Counted from the first letter of the stretch, positions 7,679-16,428 are shown. The stretch: DNA of 64,000 bases from Methanoplanus limicola DSM 2279 (GCF_000243255.1 NZ_CM001436.1:1214077-1278076), one strand, 5' to 3'. Made by a program: numbers and translations. The notes: generated by a model not told the origin, from the sequence alone.

Positions 7679-8176
7679 ATGAGCAGATCAGCCCAGGACA
7701 AAGATACAATGACAGACAGCAGAGACTTCCTGAAACTATCGGATAAATGGATCAGAATCCTCAATAAAATTGAGGAGCACGAGAAAAGCCCCAGGGATTT
7801 CGGTACAGGAGACCTGCTTCACTGCTCCGAGATCCACACTGTCATGGCAATAGGTAAAAATCCGGGGATAAACATCACCAGCCTCTCAGAACTGCTCGGG
7901 ATATCAAAAAGTGCCATATCACAGATGGTAAACAGGCTTGAGAAGAAGAAACTGGCTGAAAAATACCAAAATTCCGACAATGAAAAGGCAGTCCTCCTGC
8001 GACTCACACCACAGGGTAACATCGCCCACCTCGGACATGAGCAGCATCACGCAAAGATCTACGCCCTGATGCACCGGAAACTCGGTGAGATCACAGAACA
8101 GGAATTTAATCTAATAATGCGCTTTTTATCGGCTATTGAAGAGACCTTTGATGAATGCAGCAGAAAAGAAGACTAA
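7679..8176 (+). CDS. MarR family transcriptional regulator
   Basis: A winged-helix dimer-type regulator (165 aa). The helix-turn-helix is GINITSLSELLGISKSAISQMVNRLEKK split over residues 60-90 (recognition helix around SKSAISQMVNRL), followed by the wing with KAVLLRLTPQG. The TATA box AATATTAAATA centred near 7653 is 26 nt from the ATG, so the transcript is leaderless. It precedes a methyltransferase and a flavodoxin-ferredoxin gene by 51 nt and very likely controls both itself and them through the paired operator-like repeats. Confidence 0.88.
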   Translation: MSRSAQDKDTMTDSRDFLKLSDKWIRILNKIEEHEKSPRDFGTGDLLHCSEIHTVMAIGKNPGINITSLSELLGISKSAISQMVNRLEKKKLAEKYQNSDNEKAVLLRLTPQGNIAHLGHEQHHAKIYALMHRKLGEITEQEFNLIMRFLSAIEETFDECSRKED

Positions 8177-8197
8177 ATTTTTTTCATATTTGAGAAT

Positions 8198-8212
8198 GTA
8201 AACATACTTAAC
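8198..8212 (+). promoter_or_regulatory. Second copy of the candidate MarR operator
   Basis: GTAAACATACTTAAC matches the element at 7660-7674 at 12 of 15 positions. It lies between an AT-rich TATA-like stretch (8174-8191) and the ribosome binding site of the methyltransferase gene (GGAG, 8216-8220), suggesting an internal MarR-controlled promoter. Confidence 0.45.
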
Positions 8213-8227
8213 AAAAAGGAGAGCGAC

Positions 8228-8842
8228 ATGAGAACAATTCAGAAAAACACTAACCCACCGGAGAAACTCTGCCGGTATTCATTCACACATACATTTATGC
8301 TTGATAACAGAATCAGAAAATTCTTCCAGAACCCAAAAAAGATCCTTTCAGAGTACATCACTCAGGGAATGACTATCATAGACCTCGGCTGCGGGCCGGG
8401 AACTTTCACCTGCGCAATGGCAGAGCTGGCGGGCGGGAAAGGAACAGTAATAGGATGCGATCTCCAGTATGAAATGCTGAGATATGCAGAGAAAAGGTGC
8501 AGAAGAACAGGCCCGGAATCACGGATAATCTGGCACAGGAGTTCACCGGAAAGGACAGGAATAGAGAAGAAAGCGGATTTTATCCTCTCGTTTTACATGG
8601 TCCATGAAGTTTCGGACCGGAATTCCTTTCTTGTGGAAGTCTATGATATGCTAAAGCCCAAAGGAAAATACCTCATTGCAGAACCAAAGTTTCATGTTAC
8701 AGAAACTGCATTTCAAAAAACAATAGAATCAGCAGAAGATGCAGGATTTACAGCAGAAGAATACCCACAGATCTCGATGAGCAGGGCCGTCATACTCTCG
8801 AAAAGAGACAATAAGATGAAAATTCCGGATGAAAACCCATGA
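8228..8842 (+). CDS. Class I SAM methyltransferase of a MarR operon
   Basis: A 204-aa methyltransferase with motif I IIDLGCGPGTFTCAMAEL near residue 50, motif II VIGCDLQYEML, and motif IV ILSFYMVHEV. The closest resemblance is to the UbiE/arsenite-methyltransferase group, but the conserved cysteines of ArsM are not evident, so arsenic methylation is not supported. GGAG lies 6 nt before the ATG. The stop overlaps the start of the flavodoxin-ferredoxin gene by ATGA, so the two proteins are probably made together and may act on the same compound. Confidence 0.82.
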   Translation: MRTIQKNTNPPEKLCRYSFTHTFMLDNRIRKFFQNPKKILSEYITQGMTIIDLGCGPGTFTCAMAELAGGKGTVIGCDLQYEMLRYAEKRCRRTGPESRIIWHRSSPERTGIEKKADFILSFYMVHEVSDRNSFLVEVYDMLKPKGKYLIAEPKFHVTETAFQKTIESAEDAGFTAEEYPQISMSRAVILSKRDNKMKIPDENP

Positions 8843-9660
8843 AAATACTTATACTGTACTTTTCAGCAACCGGAAATACAGCCGGAATTGCAGACTTTAT
8901 TGCAGAAAAATTTACTGCATTCGGAGCAGAGACAGAAACAGCCGACATCACACCACATGAGGCAAGACAGAAGGAAACAGATCTTACGCCCTATGATGCC
9001 GTAGTATTCGGATTTCCGGTGCACTCATGGCGTGCCCCACGGGAAGCAAGGGAATGGCTGCACACCCTTAAAGGAATGAATAAGAAGTGTTCAATCTTCT
9101 TCACATACGGTGGTTTCGGCATCCACCCTGCCCACCACTCCACAAAAAAGATACTGGAAGAGCGGAGCTTTACCGTAGTTTCATCTGCCGAATTTCTGTC
9201 ACCGCACACATTCAACACCGGCGGCTGGAAAGCTATGGAAGAGAGGCCGGACCAGTCAGACTATGATATGGCGGAGGAGTATGCAGCTGCAACCTACCGC
9301 AGATTTACAGGAGAGGATGAAGGCGTCCTTGGAGAGATGGAAAAGACAAAACATTCTGAAGAATTCCTCGATGAAATCGAGAGTTTCAGATTCAGAATAC
9401 TGACAAAGCTTCCGACAAGAGAGGGTTCTGAATGCTGCATGTGCAGAATCTGTGAGGAGGCGTGCCCCTCAGGTGCAATGAATGCAGAGGGGGGAGAACC
9501 TGATCCTGAAAGGTGCACAGCCTGCCTTGCCTGCGTGGCAAAATGCCCTGAAGATGCCTTAAAGATCAATGACATGAGCGATAGCTGGCAATTCAAGCTT
9601 AAAAACGAGAATATCTCTGAAGAGGAGATGATGGAGAAAAAGAGCAGAATCTATCTTTAA
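8839..9660 (+). CDS. Flavodoxin-ferredoxin fusion (EFR1-type)
   Basis: Cytoplasmic electron-transfer protein of 273 aa. The N-terminal half is flavodoxin-like, with the FMN phosphate loop YFSATGNTAGIADF at residues 7-20 and GFPVHSWRAP. The C-terminal part has two [4Fe-4S] motifs, CCMCRICEEACP and CTACLACVAKCP (residues 196-235). This architecture is known as the EFR1 family; its partners and reaction are unknown. It overlaps the methyltransferase by 4 nt, so a reductive or radical step associated with methyl transfer is a reasonable inference. Confidence 0.88.
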   Translation: MKILILYFSATGNTAGIADFIAEKFTAFGAETETADITPHEARQKETDLTPYDAVVFGFPVHSWRAPREAREWLHTLKGMNKKCSIFFTYGGFGIHPAHHSTKKILEERSFTVVSSAEFLSPHTFNTGGWKAMEERPDQSDYDMAEEYAAATYRRFTGEDEGVLGEMEKTKHSEEFLDEIESFRFRILTKLPTREGSECCMCRICEEACPSGAMNAEGGEPDPERCTACLACVAKCPEDALKINDMSDSWQFKLKNENISEEEMMEKKSRIYL

Positions 9661-9705
9661 ACCGGAATCTGACCGGAAATAAATGTTAAAGAAGAGAGCC
9701 GGACA

Positions 9706-11361
9706 TCAGTCATCAACATTGCCCCGAGTCATACGATAACTCCCCTTAGGAACAGTTATCTCAAAATTAACCCCTTCACCCGGAACACCCGTCTCCCTGA
9801 TGGAAATACCGGTGATAAGAAGGATCTCTCTGGAGAGAAAGAGGCCAAGACCGGTATTTTTCCCAAGACCTCTCTTAAAAATCTTATTTTTATTATCTTC
9901 TGCAATTCCGGCACCATCATCACTGTACGATATGACCAGACCGTCTTCTGCTTCATAAAAAGAGAAGGTGATCTCAGTAACATTTTCGCCATGCCGGATG
10001 GAATTCTCGATAAGATTGTAAAATACTTTTTCGATAAGCGGATCTGCAAAGATTTCAACCCCTGATATGGCGATATCCAGATTAATATTGCCTAAATTCA
10101 GTATATTTAATACCCGGCCAACAATATCCTCCACATACTGCCATTTCGGTTTTTCAACGCCAATATCCTGGTAGTACTTTGTAAACTCGATCTGGTTCCT
10201 GACCGCATCAACAGCACTCTTCTCCTTCCGAATATATTCCAGTGCTTCAGGACTGGTTATGAGTTCCTCAGAAAACTCGATGTAGGTACGGATTGCCATG
10301 ATAAGATTCAGTATGTCATGCCTTGTGATCGAAGAGAGCATATTCAGTTTGCGATTTGCCTGCTTCAGTGCCTCCTCCATAATTTTCCTCTCCGTAATAT
10401 CGATTACCGAGACAAAAATCCTAGAAAAGGTATCCTCATGTCCGGGGACGACATTTAACTTCATTATGATGTTCTTTCTCTCCCCTTTCATGGTCTGAAG
10501 TGATAGCTCTTCTTCGATTTCTCTTCTGCCACTGGCAAGTGCAATAATAATTCTTCCAAAAATATCATATGAATCTCCTGAAATTATCCCCAGGAGGCTA
10601 CTGAAAGAACTCCTGTAAGAAGGAAGAGCAAAAAGCTCCGCAGTTGCGTTGTTAATATTGTTAATTTTCACCATTGAAAGAAAATTTAAGACTGAATCGG
10701 GGTGTTCCTGAAAATAGACTGAGATATCAAAGAGAGAATCCCTCTGTTTCATGTCAAGCCATGACTTAACCGCAGAAAAATCCTCCTCCCATAATGAGAT
10801 TGGTGAATCCTCAAATAAGGTCCTGTAAAGAGTTTCACTTTCACGGAGGGACAGCTCCGCATTCCTCTGTTCAGTGACATCCTCAAGTGTCTCAAGGGCA
10901 CCAATTACCCTGCCGTCATCATCCCTGATAAGACAGGCGGTAAAATAGAGCCATGCACCGGAAACTTTCATATGCGGAAAAAAATCGGTAGCTTCGTATG
11001 CATCTTCAGCAAGTCCGGATTTGGAGTATTTACCCCGGTACCACTCAGGAATCTGGTCAATACTCTGATCAACCAGAAGGTCCGCCAGACACGGACGCTC
11101 ATCAGGATAAAATGCCCTCCACTGCTGACTTGTGCCGACTACATCCTCAGCTTTAATTCCGCTGTACTTCTCAATAGCTCTGTTCCAGTAGATGATCTTA
11201 TGGTTATTATCAATAATAAACTGAGGAATTGGTGACAGCAGGACAGCTGACTTAAGCCAGACCACATTCTTCCCGGAAGTTTCCCATCCTTCAGATTCCC
11301 CCGATTCGTGATGACATTCCGGAATAATCTCCACCTTATCCATAATTATTCCACAAATCAT
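9706..11361 (-). CDS. Soluble PAS-domain histidine kinase
   Basis: Sensor kinase of 551 aa without membrane segments. A PAS domain lies at about residues 35-155 (IIDNNHKIIYWNRAIEKYSG), a second PAS-like region at 165-325, then the phosphoacceptor segment ITRHDILN (histidine near residue 347) and a HATPase domain (NSIRHGEN N box, then SDDGAGIAE and GLGKNTGLGLFLS). The start at 11361 has GGGAG 7 nt upstream; a second ATG at 11343 is less likely. Its C-terminal half is clearly paralogous to the large kinase at 44691. No cognate response regulator is adjacent. Confidence 0.88.
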   Translation of the reverse strand: MICGIIMDKVEIIPECHHESGESEGWETSGKNVVWLKSAVLLSPIPQFIIDNNHKIIYWNRAIEKYSGIKAEDVVGTSQQWRAFYPDERPCLADLLVDQSIDQIPEWYRGKYSKSGLAEDAYEATDFFPHMKVSGAWLYFTACLIRDDDGRVIGALETLEDVTEQRNAELSLRESETLYRTLFEDSPISLWEEDFSAVKSWLDMKQRDSLFDISVYFQEHPDSVLNFLSMVKINNINNATAELFALPSYRSSFSSLLGIISGDSYDIFGRIIIALASGRREIEEELSLQTMKGERKNIIMKLNVVPGHEDTFSRIFVSVIDITERKIMEEALKQANRKLNMLSSITRHDILNLIMAIRTYIEFSEELITSPEALEYIRKEKSAVDAVRNQIEFTKYYQDIGVEKPKWQYVEDIVGRVLNILNLGNINLDIAISGVEIFADPLIEKVFYNLIENSIRHGENVTEITFSFYEAEDGLVISYSDDGAGIAEDNKNKIFKRGLGKNTGLGLFLSREILLITGISIRETGVPGEGVNFEITVPKGSYRMTRGNVDD

Positions 11362-11508
11362 ATATATTCTCCCGTAGCAGGCAGAAGAGAGAATTACAGG
11401 AATAGACGTTTTAAGAGCGAAAAAATGTAAATATTTCCCATTCCCTCAGTTTAAAGGGATTATGAAGCTTCAGATATCTTCTGAAATAACCGGACTCCCA
11501 CAGAAAAC

Positions 11509-12054
11509 TCAGTCCGCAAGATCCCCTCTGCCAAGCATCCGGACAGCCCTCCTTGCAGAGATCCTCACCTCAGGCTCGGGATCATCAAGAAGTGGTATGA
11601 TACTGTCAACAGCATCCCAGTAACTGATCATCCCTATAGCCTCAGCCGCTGCGGCGCGTATCTCAGGGACATTATCTGACAGCAGCTCAGATACAGGATC
11701 AACTGCCTCACGGTCACCTATCATCCCCAAAGATCTCGCAGCTCCGCGCCTCACCCATTTATCACTGCTTTTAAGTTTAGATATAAGAGGCTGCACTGCT
11801 CTTCTGTCATGCAGTTTACCAAGTGAAGATGCCGCCATATAGACCACCTCAGTCTCAGAGTCATTCATCATGCAGTCAATAAGCGGCATAACGGCTTTTT
11901 CATCACCGGAATTCCCAAGAGCCTCAGCAGCACGTACCCTGTATGAGATGCCTCTGTGCCCTAACTGAACAATATAAAGCTCCAGATTTTCATTGCTGCG
12001 CCTCATCCTCTCCGCGTAAAGGCGTGCCATCGGATCTTCCCTCTCTCTTCTCAT
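11509..12054 (-). CDS. HEAT-repeat protein
   Basis: A 181-aa scaffold of about five HEAT/PBS-lyase-type repeats of 31 residues (for example YRVRAAEALGNSGDEKAVMPLI, then VVYMAASSLGKLHDRRAVQPLI and WVRRGAARSLGMIGDREAVDPV). Such proteins bind partner proteins; no catalytic site is visible. ATG 12054 lies about 40 nt after a TATA-like AATATTTTAAA, whereas ATG 12030 has GGGA upstream and could be the true start. The partner is unknown. Confidence 0.82.
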   Translation of the reverse strand: MRREREDPMARLYAERMRRSNENLELYIVQLGHRGISYRVRAAEALGNSGDEKAVMPLIDCMMNDSETEVVYMAASSLGKLHDRRAVQPLISKLKSSDKWVRRGAARSLGMIGDREAVDPVSELLSDNVPEIRAAAAEAIGMISYWDAVDSIIPLLDDPEPEVRISARRAVRMLGRGDLAD

Positions 12055-12215
12055 TTAATCAGAACAACCTTCTGAAAGATAGAACACAGAACTTTTAAAA
12101 TATTATCCAGCCCGGAATATCTGCTCACATTGACCCGTACATTCGGTTGGATTATTGTTGATCAGAGACAAATATTACATCACATACATTACAATACAGG
12201 AGTAATTTCAATCCC

Positions 12216-13157
12216 ATGACCAGTGATAATTTCTGTGGAACGCCGGTAATTCAGGCAAAAGTAAGAGCTAAAATGACAGTAGGTGAACTTGTCGAGGAGT
12301 TCGGCAAATCCAGGGCATACAATGCAGGTTCACTCTGGCAGGCCGTAAACATATATGAAAAGATGCTTAACGATCCCGAAGTTGTAAAATTCTTCGGTTT
12401 TTCAGGCGCAATGGTGCCCGGAGGAATGGGAGGGATAGTATCAGATCTTATAGATGCCGGACATATAGATGTCTTAGTATCCACAGGTGCAAACCTTACA
12501 CATGATGTCATTGAGGCGATAGGATGCCATCACTACCACGGCACTGAAGTATGTGATGATGTAATGCTCAGGGAAGAGGAAGTCAACAGGATATACGATA
12601 TATTTCTGCCAAATGACGCCTTTGTAAAGTTTGAAGAGTTCCTTCAGGACGTTTTCTCAGGGATAGAATCCGGAAAAAAGATATCAATCAGTGACTTAAC
12701 CCGTCTGATAGGTGAGAACCTGGACAGAGGAATTCTTGCATCGGCTGCAAAAAAAGATATACCAGTCTATTGTCCGGCAATTCAGGACTCAATGATTGGG
12801 CTTCAGTACTGGATGTTTGACCAGGCATCCAGTGTAACTGTCGATGCCTTTAAGGATATGTCTGAACTTATGGACATCTGCTTTGGCGCTAAAAAATCCG
12901 GTGCAATGCTTGTCGGCGGAGGCGTCCCGAAAAACTATATATTCCAGAGCATGCTCATGACTCCTAAAGGCTTTGACTACGCCGTGCAGCTCACCGGTGA
13001 CCGGCCTGACCTTGGAGGGCTTTCCGGTGCTACCCTTGATGAAGCGAAGTCATGGGGCAAGCTTACAGGAGAGGCAACCTCACAGACAGTCTACGGCGAT
13101 GCCACAATAAATCTCCCGCTTATTGTAGCCGCAGTTTTGGAGAGAATTGAGAGATGA
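12216..13157 (+). CDS. dys: Deoxyhypusine synthase
   Basis: Transfers the aminobutyl group of spermidine to a lysine of aIF5A, the first step of hypusine formation. The 313-aa length is normal for archaea. Recognisable features are AGSLWQAV, TGANLTHDVIEAIG (NAD-binding region), the acidic IYDIFLPN segment, and GGGVPKNYIFQ near residue 235, whose lysine corresponds to the catalytic lysine of the family. The stop overlaps the pyrF start (ATGA). GGAG lies about 12 nt before the ATG, slightly further than usual. Confidence 0.95.
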   Translation: MTSDNFCGTPVIQAKVRAKMTVGELVEEFGKSRAYNAGSLWQAVNIYEKMLNDPEVVKFFGFSGAMVPGGMGGIVSDLIDAGHIDVLVSTGANLTHDVIEAIGCHHYHGTEVCDDVMLREEEVNRIYDIFLPNDAFVKFEEFLQDVFSGIESGKKISISDLTRLIGENLDRGILASAAKKDIPVYCPAIQDSMIGLQYWMFDQASSVTVDAFKDMSELMDICFGAKKSGAMLVGGGVPKNYIFQSMLMTPKGFDYAVQLTGDRPDLGGLSGATLDEAKSWGKLTGEATSQTVYGDATINLPLIVAAVLERIER

Positions 13158-13792
13158 CAGAACTTATGCTTGCACTCGATGTCCTGACAAGGGCAGAGGC
13201 GATGGATATTGCAGAGAAGACATACCCGTATATTGACGCAATAAAGATAGGATATCCGCTTGTACTTGGGTCAGGGCTTTCAGTTGCGAGGGACCTGGCT
13301 GAGTTTGACCTGCCCCTTATCGCGGACTTCAAGGTTGCCGACATTCCGAATACCAACAGGCTGATTGCCGAGCATGTCTTTGAAGCCGGATTTTCAGGCA
13401 TTATTACACAGGGATTTACAGGCCGGGATTCTGTATCCGCCTGTGTGGATGTTGCACACAATGCCGGGGGGAAGTGTTATGTCGTCACCGAGATGAGCCA
13501 CCCCGGAGCACTTGACTTCATGGGGGAAGGAGTTGCAGAAAGACTTGCAGAGCTTGCCGTTGAATGCAATGCAGACGGCATTATAGCACCTGCAACGAGG
13601 CCTGAGAGGGTTAAGGCACTCAGGCAGATAATCGGGTCAAAGAAGATACTCTCACCCGGAGTGGGTGCACAGGGCGGCAGTGCAGAGGAGATTGCACCAC
13701 TGATAGATTCTATGATTGTCGGACGCTCGATATACAACAGTGAGGACCCGGCGAAGGCTGCACAGTCATACTCGTGTGTCCGGGACTTATAA
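13154..13792 (+). CDS. pyrF: Orotidine 5'-phosphate decarboxylase
   Basis: Last step of UMP synthesis: OMP to UMP plus CO2. The 212-aa TIM barrel has the substrate aspartate in LALDV (residues 6-10), the lysine in DAIKIGYPL, and the catalytic D-x-K-x-x-D array in ADFKVADIPNTN near residue 58. The phosphate loops are LSPGVGAQGG and IVGRSIY. The ATG overlaps the deoxyhypusine synthase stop, so both are in one operon. Confidence 0.94.
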   Translation: MTELMLALDVLTRAEAMDIAEKTYPYIDAIKIGYPLVLGSGLSVARDLAEFDLPLIADFKVADIPNTNRLIAEHVFEAGFSGIITQGFTGRDSVSACVDVAHNAGGKCYVVTEMSHPGALDFMGEGVAERLAELAVECNADGIIAPATRPERVKALRQIIGSKKILSPGVGAQGGSAEEIAPLIDSMIVGRSIYNSEDPAKAAQSYSCVRDL

Positions 13793-13855
13793 CACGGAAA
13801 AGTTTCGGGGCAGGCCAAATTAAACCTCACCTCCACCTTCCCATCCCGTTCGCCG

Positions 13856-14074
13856 ATGATGAGTGAAACCGATCTGACCTTAAAGGAAGCGATTCCAAAG
13901 AGGAATGAAGAGCCCTATGAGTCACCTGAGGCGAACCTGATAATATACCGTTTTGCACATATACAGCAGAAATTCAACAGGATAAAAGATCTCTCCCGGC
14001 AAGACATCACAGGTAAATCTGACATTAAATTCTGTTTAGGGAACAGCAACTTTTTTTTGACCAGCATTAATTAA
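13856..14074 (+). CDS. Doubtful 72-aa ORF
   Basis: Starts MMSETDLTLKEAIPKRNEE. The first 48 residues are charged and look protein-like, while the tail is low-quality (FCLGNSNFFLTSIN). A TATA-like AAATTAAAC lies about 33 nt upstream, compatible with a leaderless message. I recognise no family. It could be a real small protein, or the 5' remnant of a gene whose rest was lost before the adjacent MerR pseudogene. Confidence 0.3.
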   Translation: MMSETDLTLKEAIPKRNEEPYESPEANLIIYRFAHIQQKFNRIKDLSRQDITGKSDIKFCLGNSNFFLTSIN

Positions 14075-14267
14075 GTCATAATATCTTACGGAATTACAAT
14101 TAGCTTCCGGAAATTTTAAAAAAATGATGATATTCAGGAACATTGCAGTGCTGATAATGGAAAAAACAGAGAAAAAATATATGAACACTGAAAGGAATCC
14201 ATCTCAGATAACATTTAATCTCCCGGGATAAGGTATTAATTTTTTATTTTTGGAAATCTGAAACACC

Positions 14268-14462
14268 TCAGCCCTTCCTTACCGGAATCATAACCCCGGT
14301 CAAAAGCTCCTCCTCCGGAACCTCTGCCGGGTCATTGATGTATAACTCCCTTGTCGGCCCTGCCGGAACAGGAAGTCCCTTCTCATCATAAATCCTCAGC
14401 GCTTTCTGCGGGATATGAGCGATATACGAAAATGTCCCTATCGGAATTTTATCTCCTTTCAC
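14268..14462 (-). pseudogene. Collapsed MerR-family regulator: HTH start joined to GyrI-domain end
   Basis: The 64-residue frame joins two recognisable ends of one protein type. Residues 7-32 (IGTFSYIAHIPQKALRIYDE and on) match the first half of a MerR winged helix, IGEFSK...SKALRYYDE.GLL.P. Residues 34-64 (GPTRELYINDPAEVPEEELL) match the very end of the GyrI/AraC effector-binding domain that such regulators carry about 200 residues later. The middle (rest of the HTH, linker, most of the sensor domain) is gone, in frame, at KGLPVPAGP. The likely start is GTG 14462. A functional 64-aa product seems unlikely. Confidence 0.72.
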
Positions 14463-14598
14463 CTCCTTTCATCGTTTGTAAAATAATCTCTCCTGCCAGG
14501 ATATATCTGATCAGAGTCTGACACGGGTTAAGGAGATCAGATTTCCGCAACCTTATCGCAACAATAATCCTTATCTGCTGAGTGGTATATTCTTCTTT

Positions 14599-14961
14599 AT
14601 GATCTGGACTGAGGAACAGTTAAAACTGTCAAAAAAATACAGAAATCTCGAGGAAATACCAACGGAAGAGCGGAGGTACAAGTGCCACACCTGCCACCAT
14701 GTGGTCACCGAAAACCCCTGTCCGTGCTGCGGCGAGACAAACCTTGAGATCATGTGCCCTCTTGATCACTGCAACTGCCACCACAACATAATTGAGAAGA
14801 TCGAGTACTGCCCGCTCTGCGGCCAGCCCGTCTGCCCGGAATGCGGGAGCCATGATGTATCACAGGTGTCAAGAGTTACAGGATATCTTGCAGATGTTTC
14901 CGGATGGAACAAAGGGAAACAGCAGGAATTAAAAGACAGAGCGAGATACTCTGTTGCATGA
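14599..14961 (+). CDS. Free-standing C-terminal domain of anaerobic ribonucleotide reductase (NrdD-like)
   Basis: A 120-aa protein with an N-terminal zinc-ribbon-like part (CHTCHH, CPCC), then CPLCG..CPECG, the zinc site that precedes the glycyl-radical loop in NrdD, and then RVTGYLADVSGWNKGKQQEL, matching the C-terminal RV.GY....W..GK..E loop with the radical glycine. The ten-stranded catalytic barrel is absent. By analogy with YfiD, it could donate a glycyl-radical domain to a larger enzyme; regulation of NrdD is another option. It overlaps cbiZ by ATGA, linking it to cobamide metabolism. Confidence 0.75.
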   Translation: MIWTEEQLKLSKKYRNLEEIPTEERRYKCHTCHHVVTENPCPCCGETNLEIMCPLDHCNCHHNIIEKIEYCPLCGQPVCPECGSHDVSQVSRVTGYLADVSGWNKGKQQELKDRARYSVA

Positions 14962-15878
14962 AGTATTATATAAAAAATAAGACTCTTTTTTTACGCGGAA
15001 ATTTCAGGGCTGTCAGTTCAGGCGCAGGCGGCGGGCTTTCTGACGTCTCAACAATAATCAACCGGACGGTTGAGAAGAATTTCGTGCATGACAGTCCTGA
15101 AAAATTTATTGAGGGGATTGTCAGGGAAGAAGGGTGCACAGGGGATTTTTATGGGCTTTTGACAGCCGTTGATATGAAGACACTCTGTGTCCTGATAAAC
15201 CGTACAGTTACCGTATTCATCACAGCCGGAGTGAGCAACCCAAACCCAAAAAACCCGAAACTTCCCGGTACAATAAACATAATTGTGCACAGCAGAGACG
15301 GACTCTTTGACGAGGCAATGGCAGGGCTTATAATCACTGCAACGGAGGCAAAAACCGAGGCACTCTTCTCAATGGGCTATGACTTCGCCGGAACCACAAC
15401 CGATGCAGTGGTCGCATGCTGCAGTAAAGATAACGAGAAGATACACAGGTATGCCGGAAGAATGACCGACATCGGCAGGTGGACCGCCGAGGCTGTCCTC
15501 TTCGGTGTTCAGGAGGCCATTGCAAGGCACGATGGCAAAAAACCGGCAGAAAAGCCCGCCCTGTATGTACTCAGCACAATCGGAGGAGACCACTGGATTG
15601 AATGGTCACCGGAGGGATGCCCTTATTACCCGTGCCATTTCAGAGGACAGGCATGCAACTACTGTTACTGCCCGTTTTACCCTTGCAATGACGAAGAACT
15701 TGGATATTTTATTGAGACATCCGCAGGGGGCACAGTCTGGGCATGCACAACCTGCATACTTATGCACCATCCTGAGATCGTGGACCACATGAAAAAATAT
15801 CCTATGGCCACCATCAGTGAACTGAAAAAAGTTGCAGAAGTGAAGAACCTGAAGATAAATGCTGAAACAGAGACATAA
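14958..15878 (+). CDS. cbiZ: Adenosylcobinamide amidohydrolase with a Cys-rich C-terminal domain
   Basis: Residues 1-200 are CbiZ, which removes the aminopropanol arm of salvaged cobinamide to give adenosylcobyric acid: AVSSGAGGGLSDVSTIINRT, VFITAGVSNP, IIVHSRDGLFDEAM, TATEAKTEAL and TTTDAVV are visible. Residues 215-295 form a Cys-rich small domain (CPYYPCHFRGQACNYCYCPFYPC, then WACTTCILMH), probably metal-binding, known as a separate gene or fusion in methanogens. The ATG at 14958 overlaps the preceding stop; a GTG/ATG further upstream would run through that gene and is rejected. Total 306 aa. Confidence 0.9.
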   Translation: MKYYIKNKTLFLRGNFRAVSSGAGGGLSDVSTIINRTVEKNFVHDSPEKFIEGIVREEGCTGDFYGLLTAVDMKTLCVLINRTVTVFITAGVSNPNPKNPKLPGTINIIVHSRDGLFDEAMAGLIITATEAKTEALFSMGYDFAGTTTDAVVACCSKDNEKIHRYAGRMTDIGRWTAEAVLFGVQEAIARHDGKKPAEKPALYVLSTIGGDHWIEWSPEGCPYYPCHFRGQACNYCYCPFYPCNDEELGYFIETSAGGTVWACTTCILMHHPEIVDHMKKYPMATISELKKVAEVKNLKINAETET

Positions 15879-16008
15879 AATACCGGAATAAAACCATAAA
15901 CCGGCTGACTGTGAAAAATAAACCTGATCTCTCAGAGAGATCAGGAGTAAAAAAATAAATACTGATACAATAATAATTCCGGATTTCTAATCCGGATATT
16001 CACCAAAA

Positions 16009-16200
16009 TTACTCTTCTATGCCAAGCGCATCAAGAAGTTCCGCAAGAGGAATACCATGACCTTCTGCGGCCTGCCTGATGTTCTCTCCGCTTGCGAGGG
16101 CGCAGCCAACACAACCCATTCCAAAGCGCATAAGAATCTCTGCTGCTTCAGGTTTCTCCTGAAGAAGTTCTGACAGTAAACTGTCTGCTGTTAAAACCAT
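16009..16200 (-). CDS. DUF1858 redox-disulfide-type small protein
   Basis: A 63-aa single DUF1858 domain, with the usual pattern of a hydrophobic helix (LLSELLQEKPEAAEILMRFG) followed by GMGCVGCALASGENIRQAA. The CVGC pair is characteristic and may form a disulfide or bind metal or Fe-S. Such domains accompany hybrid-cluster proteins and other redox enzymes, but no partner is encoded next to it. The leader is short, with AT-rich promoter sequence upstream. Confidence 0.85.
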   Translation of the reverse strand: MVLTADSLLSELLQEKPEAAEILMRFGMGCVGCALASGENIRQAAEGHGIPLAELLDALGIEE

Positions 16201-16354
16201 ACATATTACTTTGAATTTTTTTGTAATATATATTCTGGTGTTGCCCTGCCTGTCAGAGAAAAAAATGCTTCAAAAAATGCATGAAGCAACCGGGCTGAAA
16301 AAAGACTCCACTAAAAAAACCACAATAATGCCCATATACCAGATATAAATGGAA

Positions 16355-16384
16355 ATACACAGAGTTTTTACTTTCACCCCACGC
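16355..16384 (+). promoter_or_regulatory. Conserved upstream element of the first RPA operon
   Basis: Identical in 28 of 30 positions to 3180-3209 (ATACACAGA-N-TTTTTACTTTCACCCC-N-CGC). It ends about 7 nt before the TATA box (GATTATATAG, 16392-16401). It is absent upstream of the second RPA cassette at 18716. Confidence 0.7.
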
Positions 16385-16428
16385 GGCAACAGATTATATA
16401 GAAAGAGGTTGCTGATACTTAACCGGAG

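Noticed and set aside
8228-8842. Arsenite methyltransferase
   Set aside because: The conserved arsenic-binding cysteines are not evident and no ars genes are near.
14904-14957. Earlier start for the CbiZ gene
   Set aside because: It would lie inside the preceding gene in another frame; the ATGA overlap at 14958 gives a family-like N-terminus.
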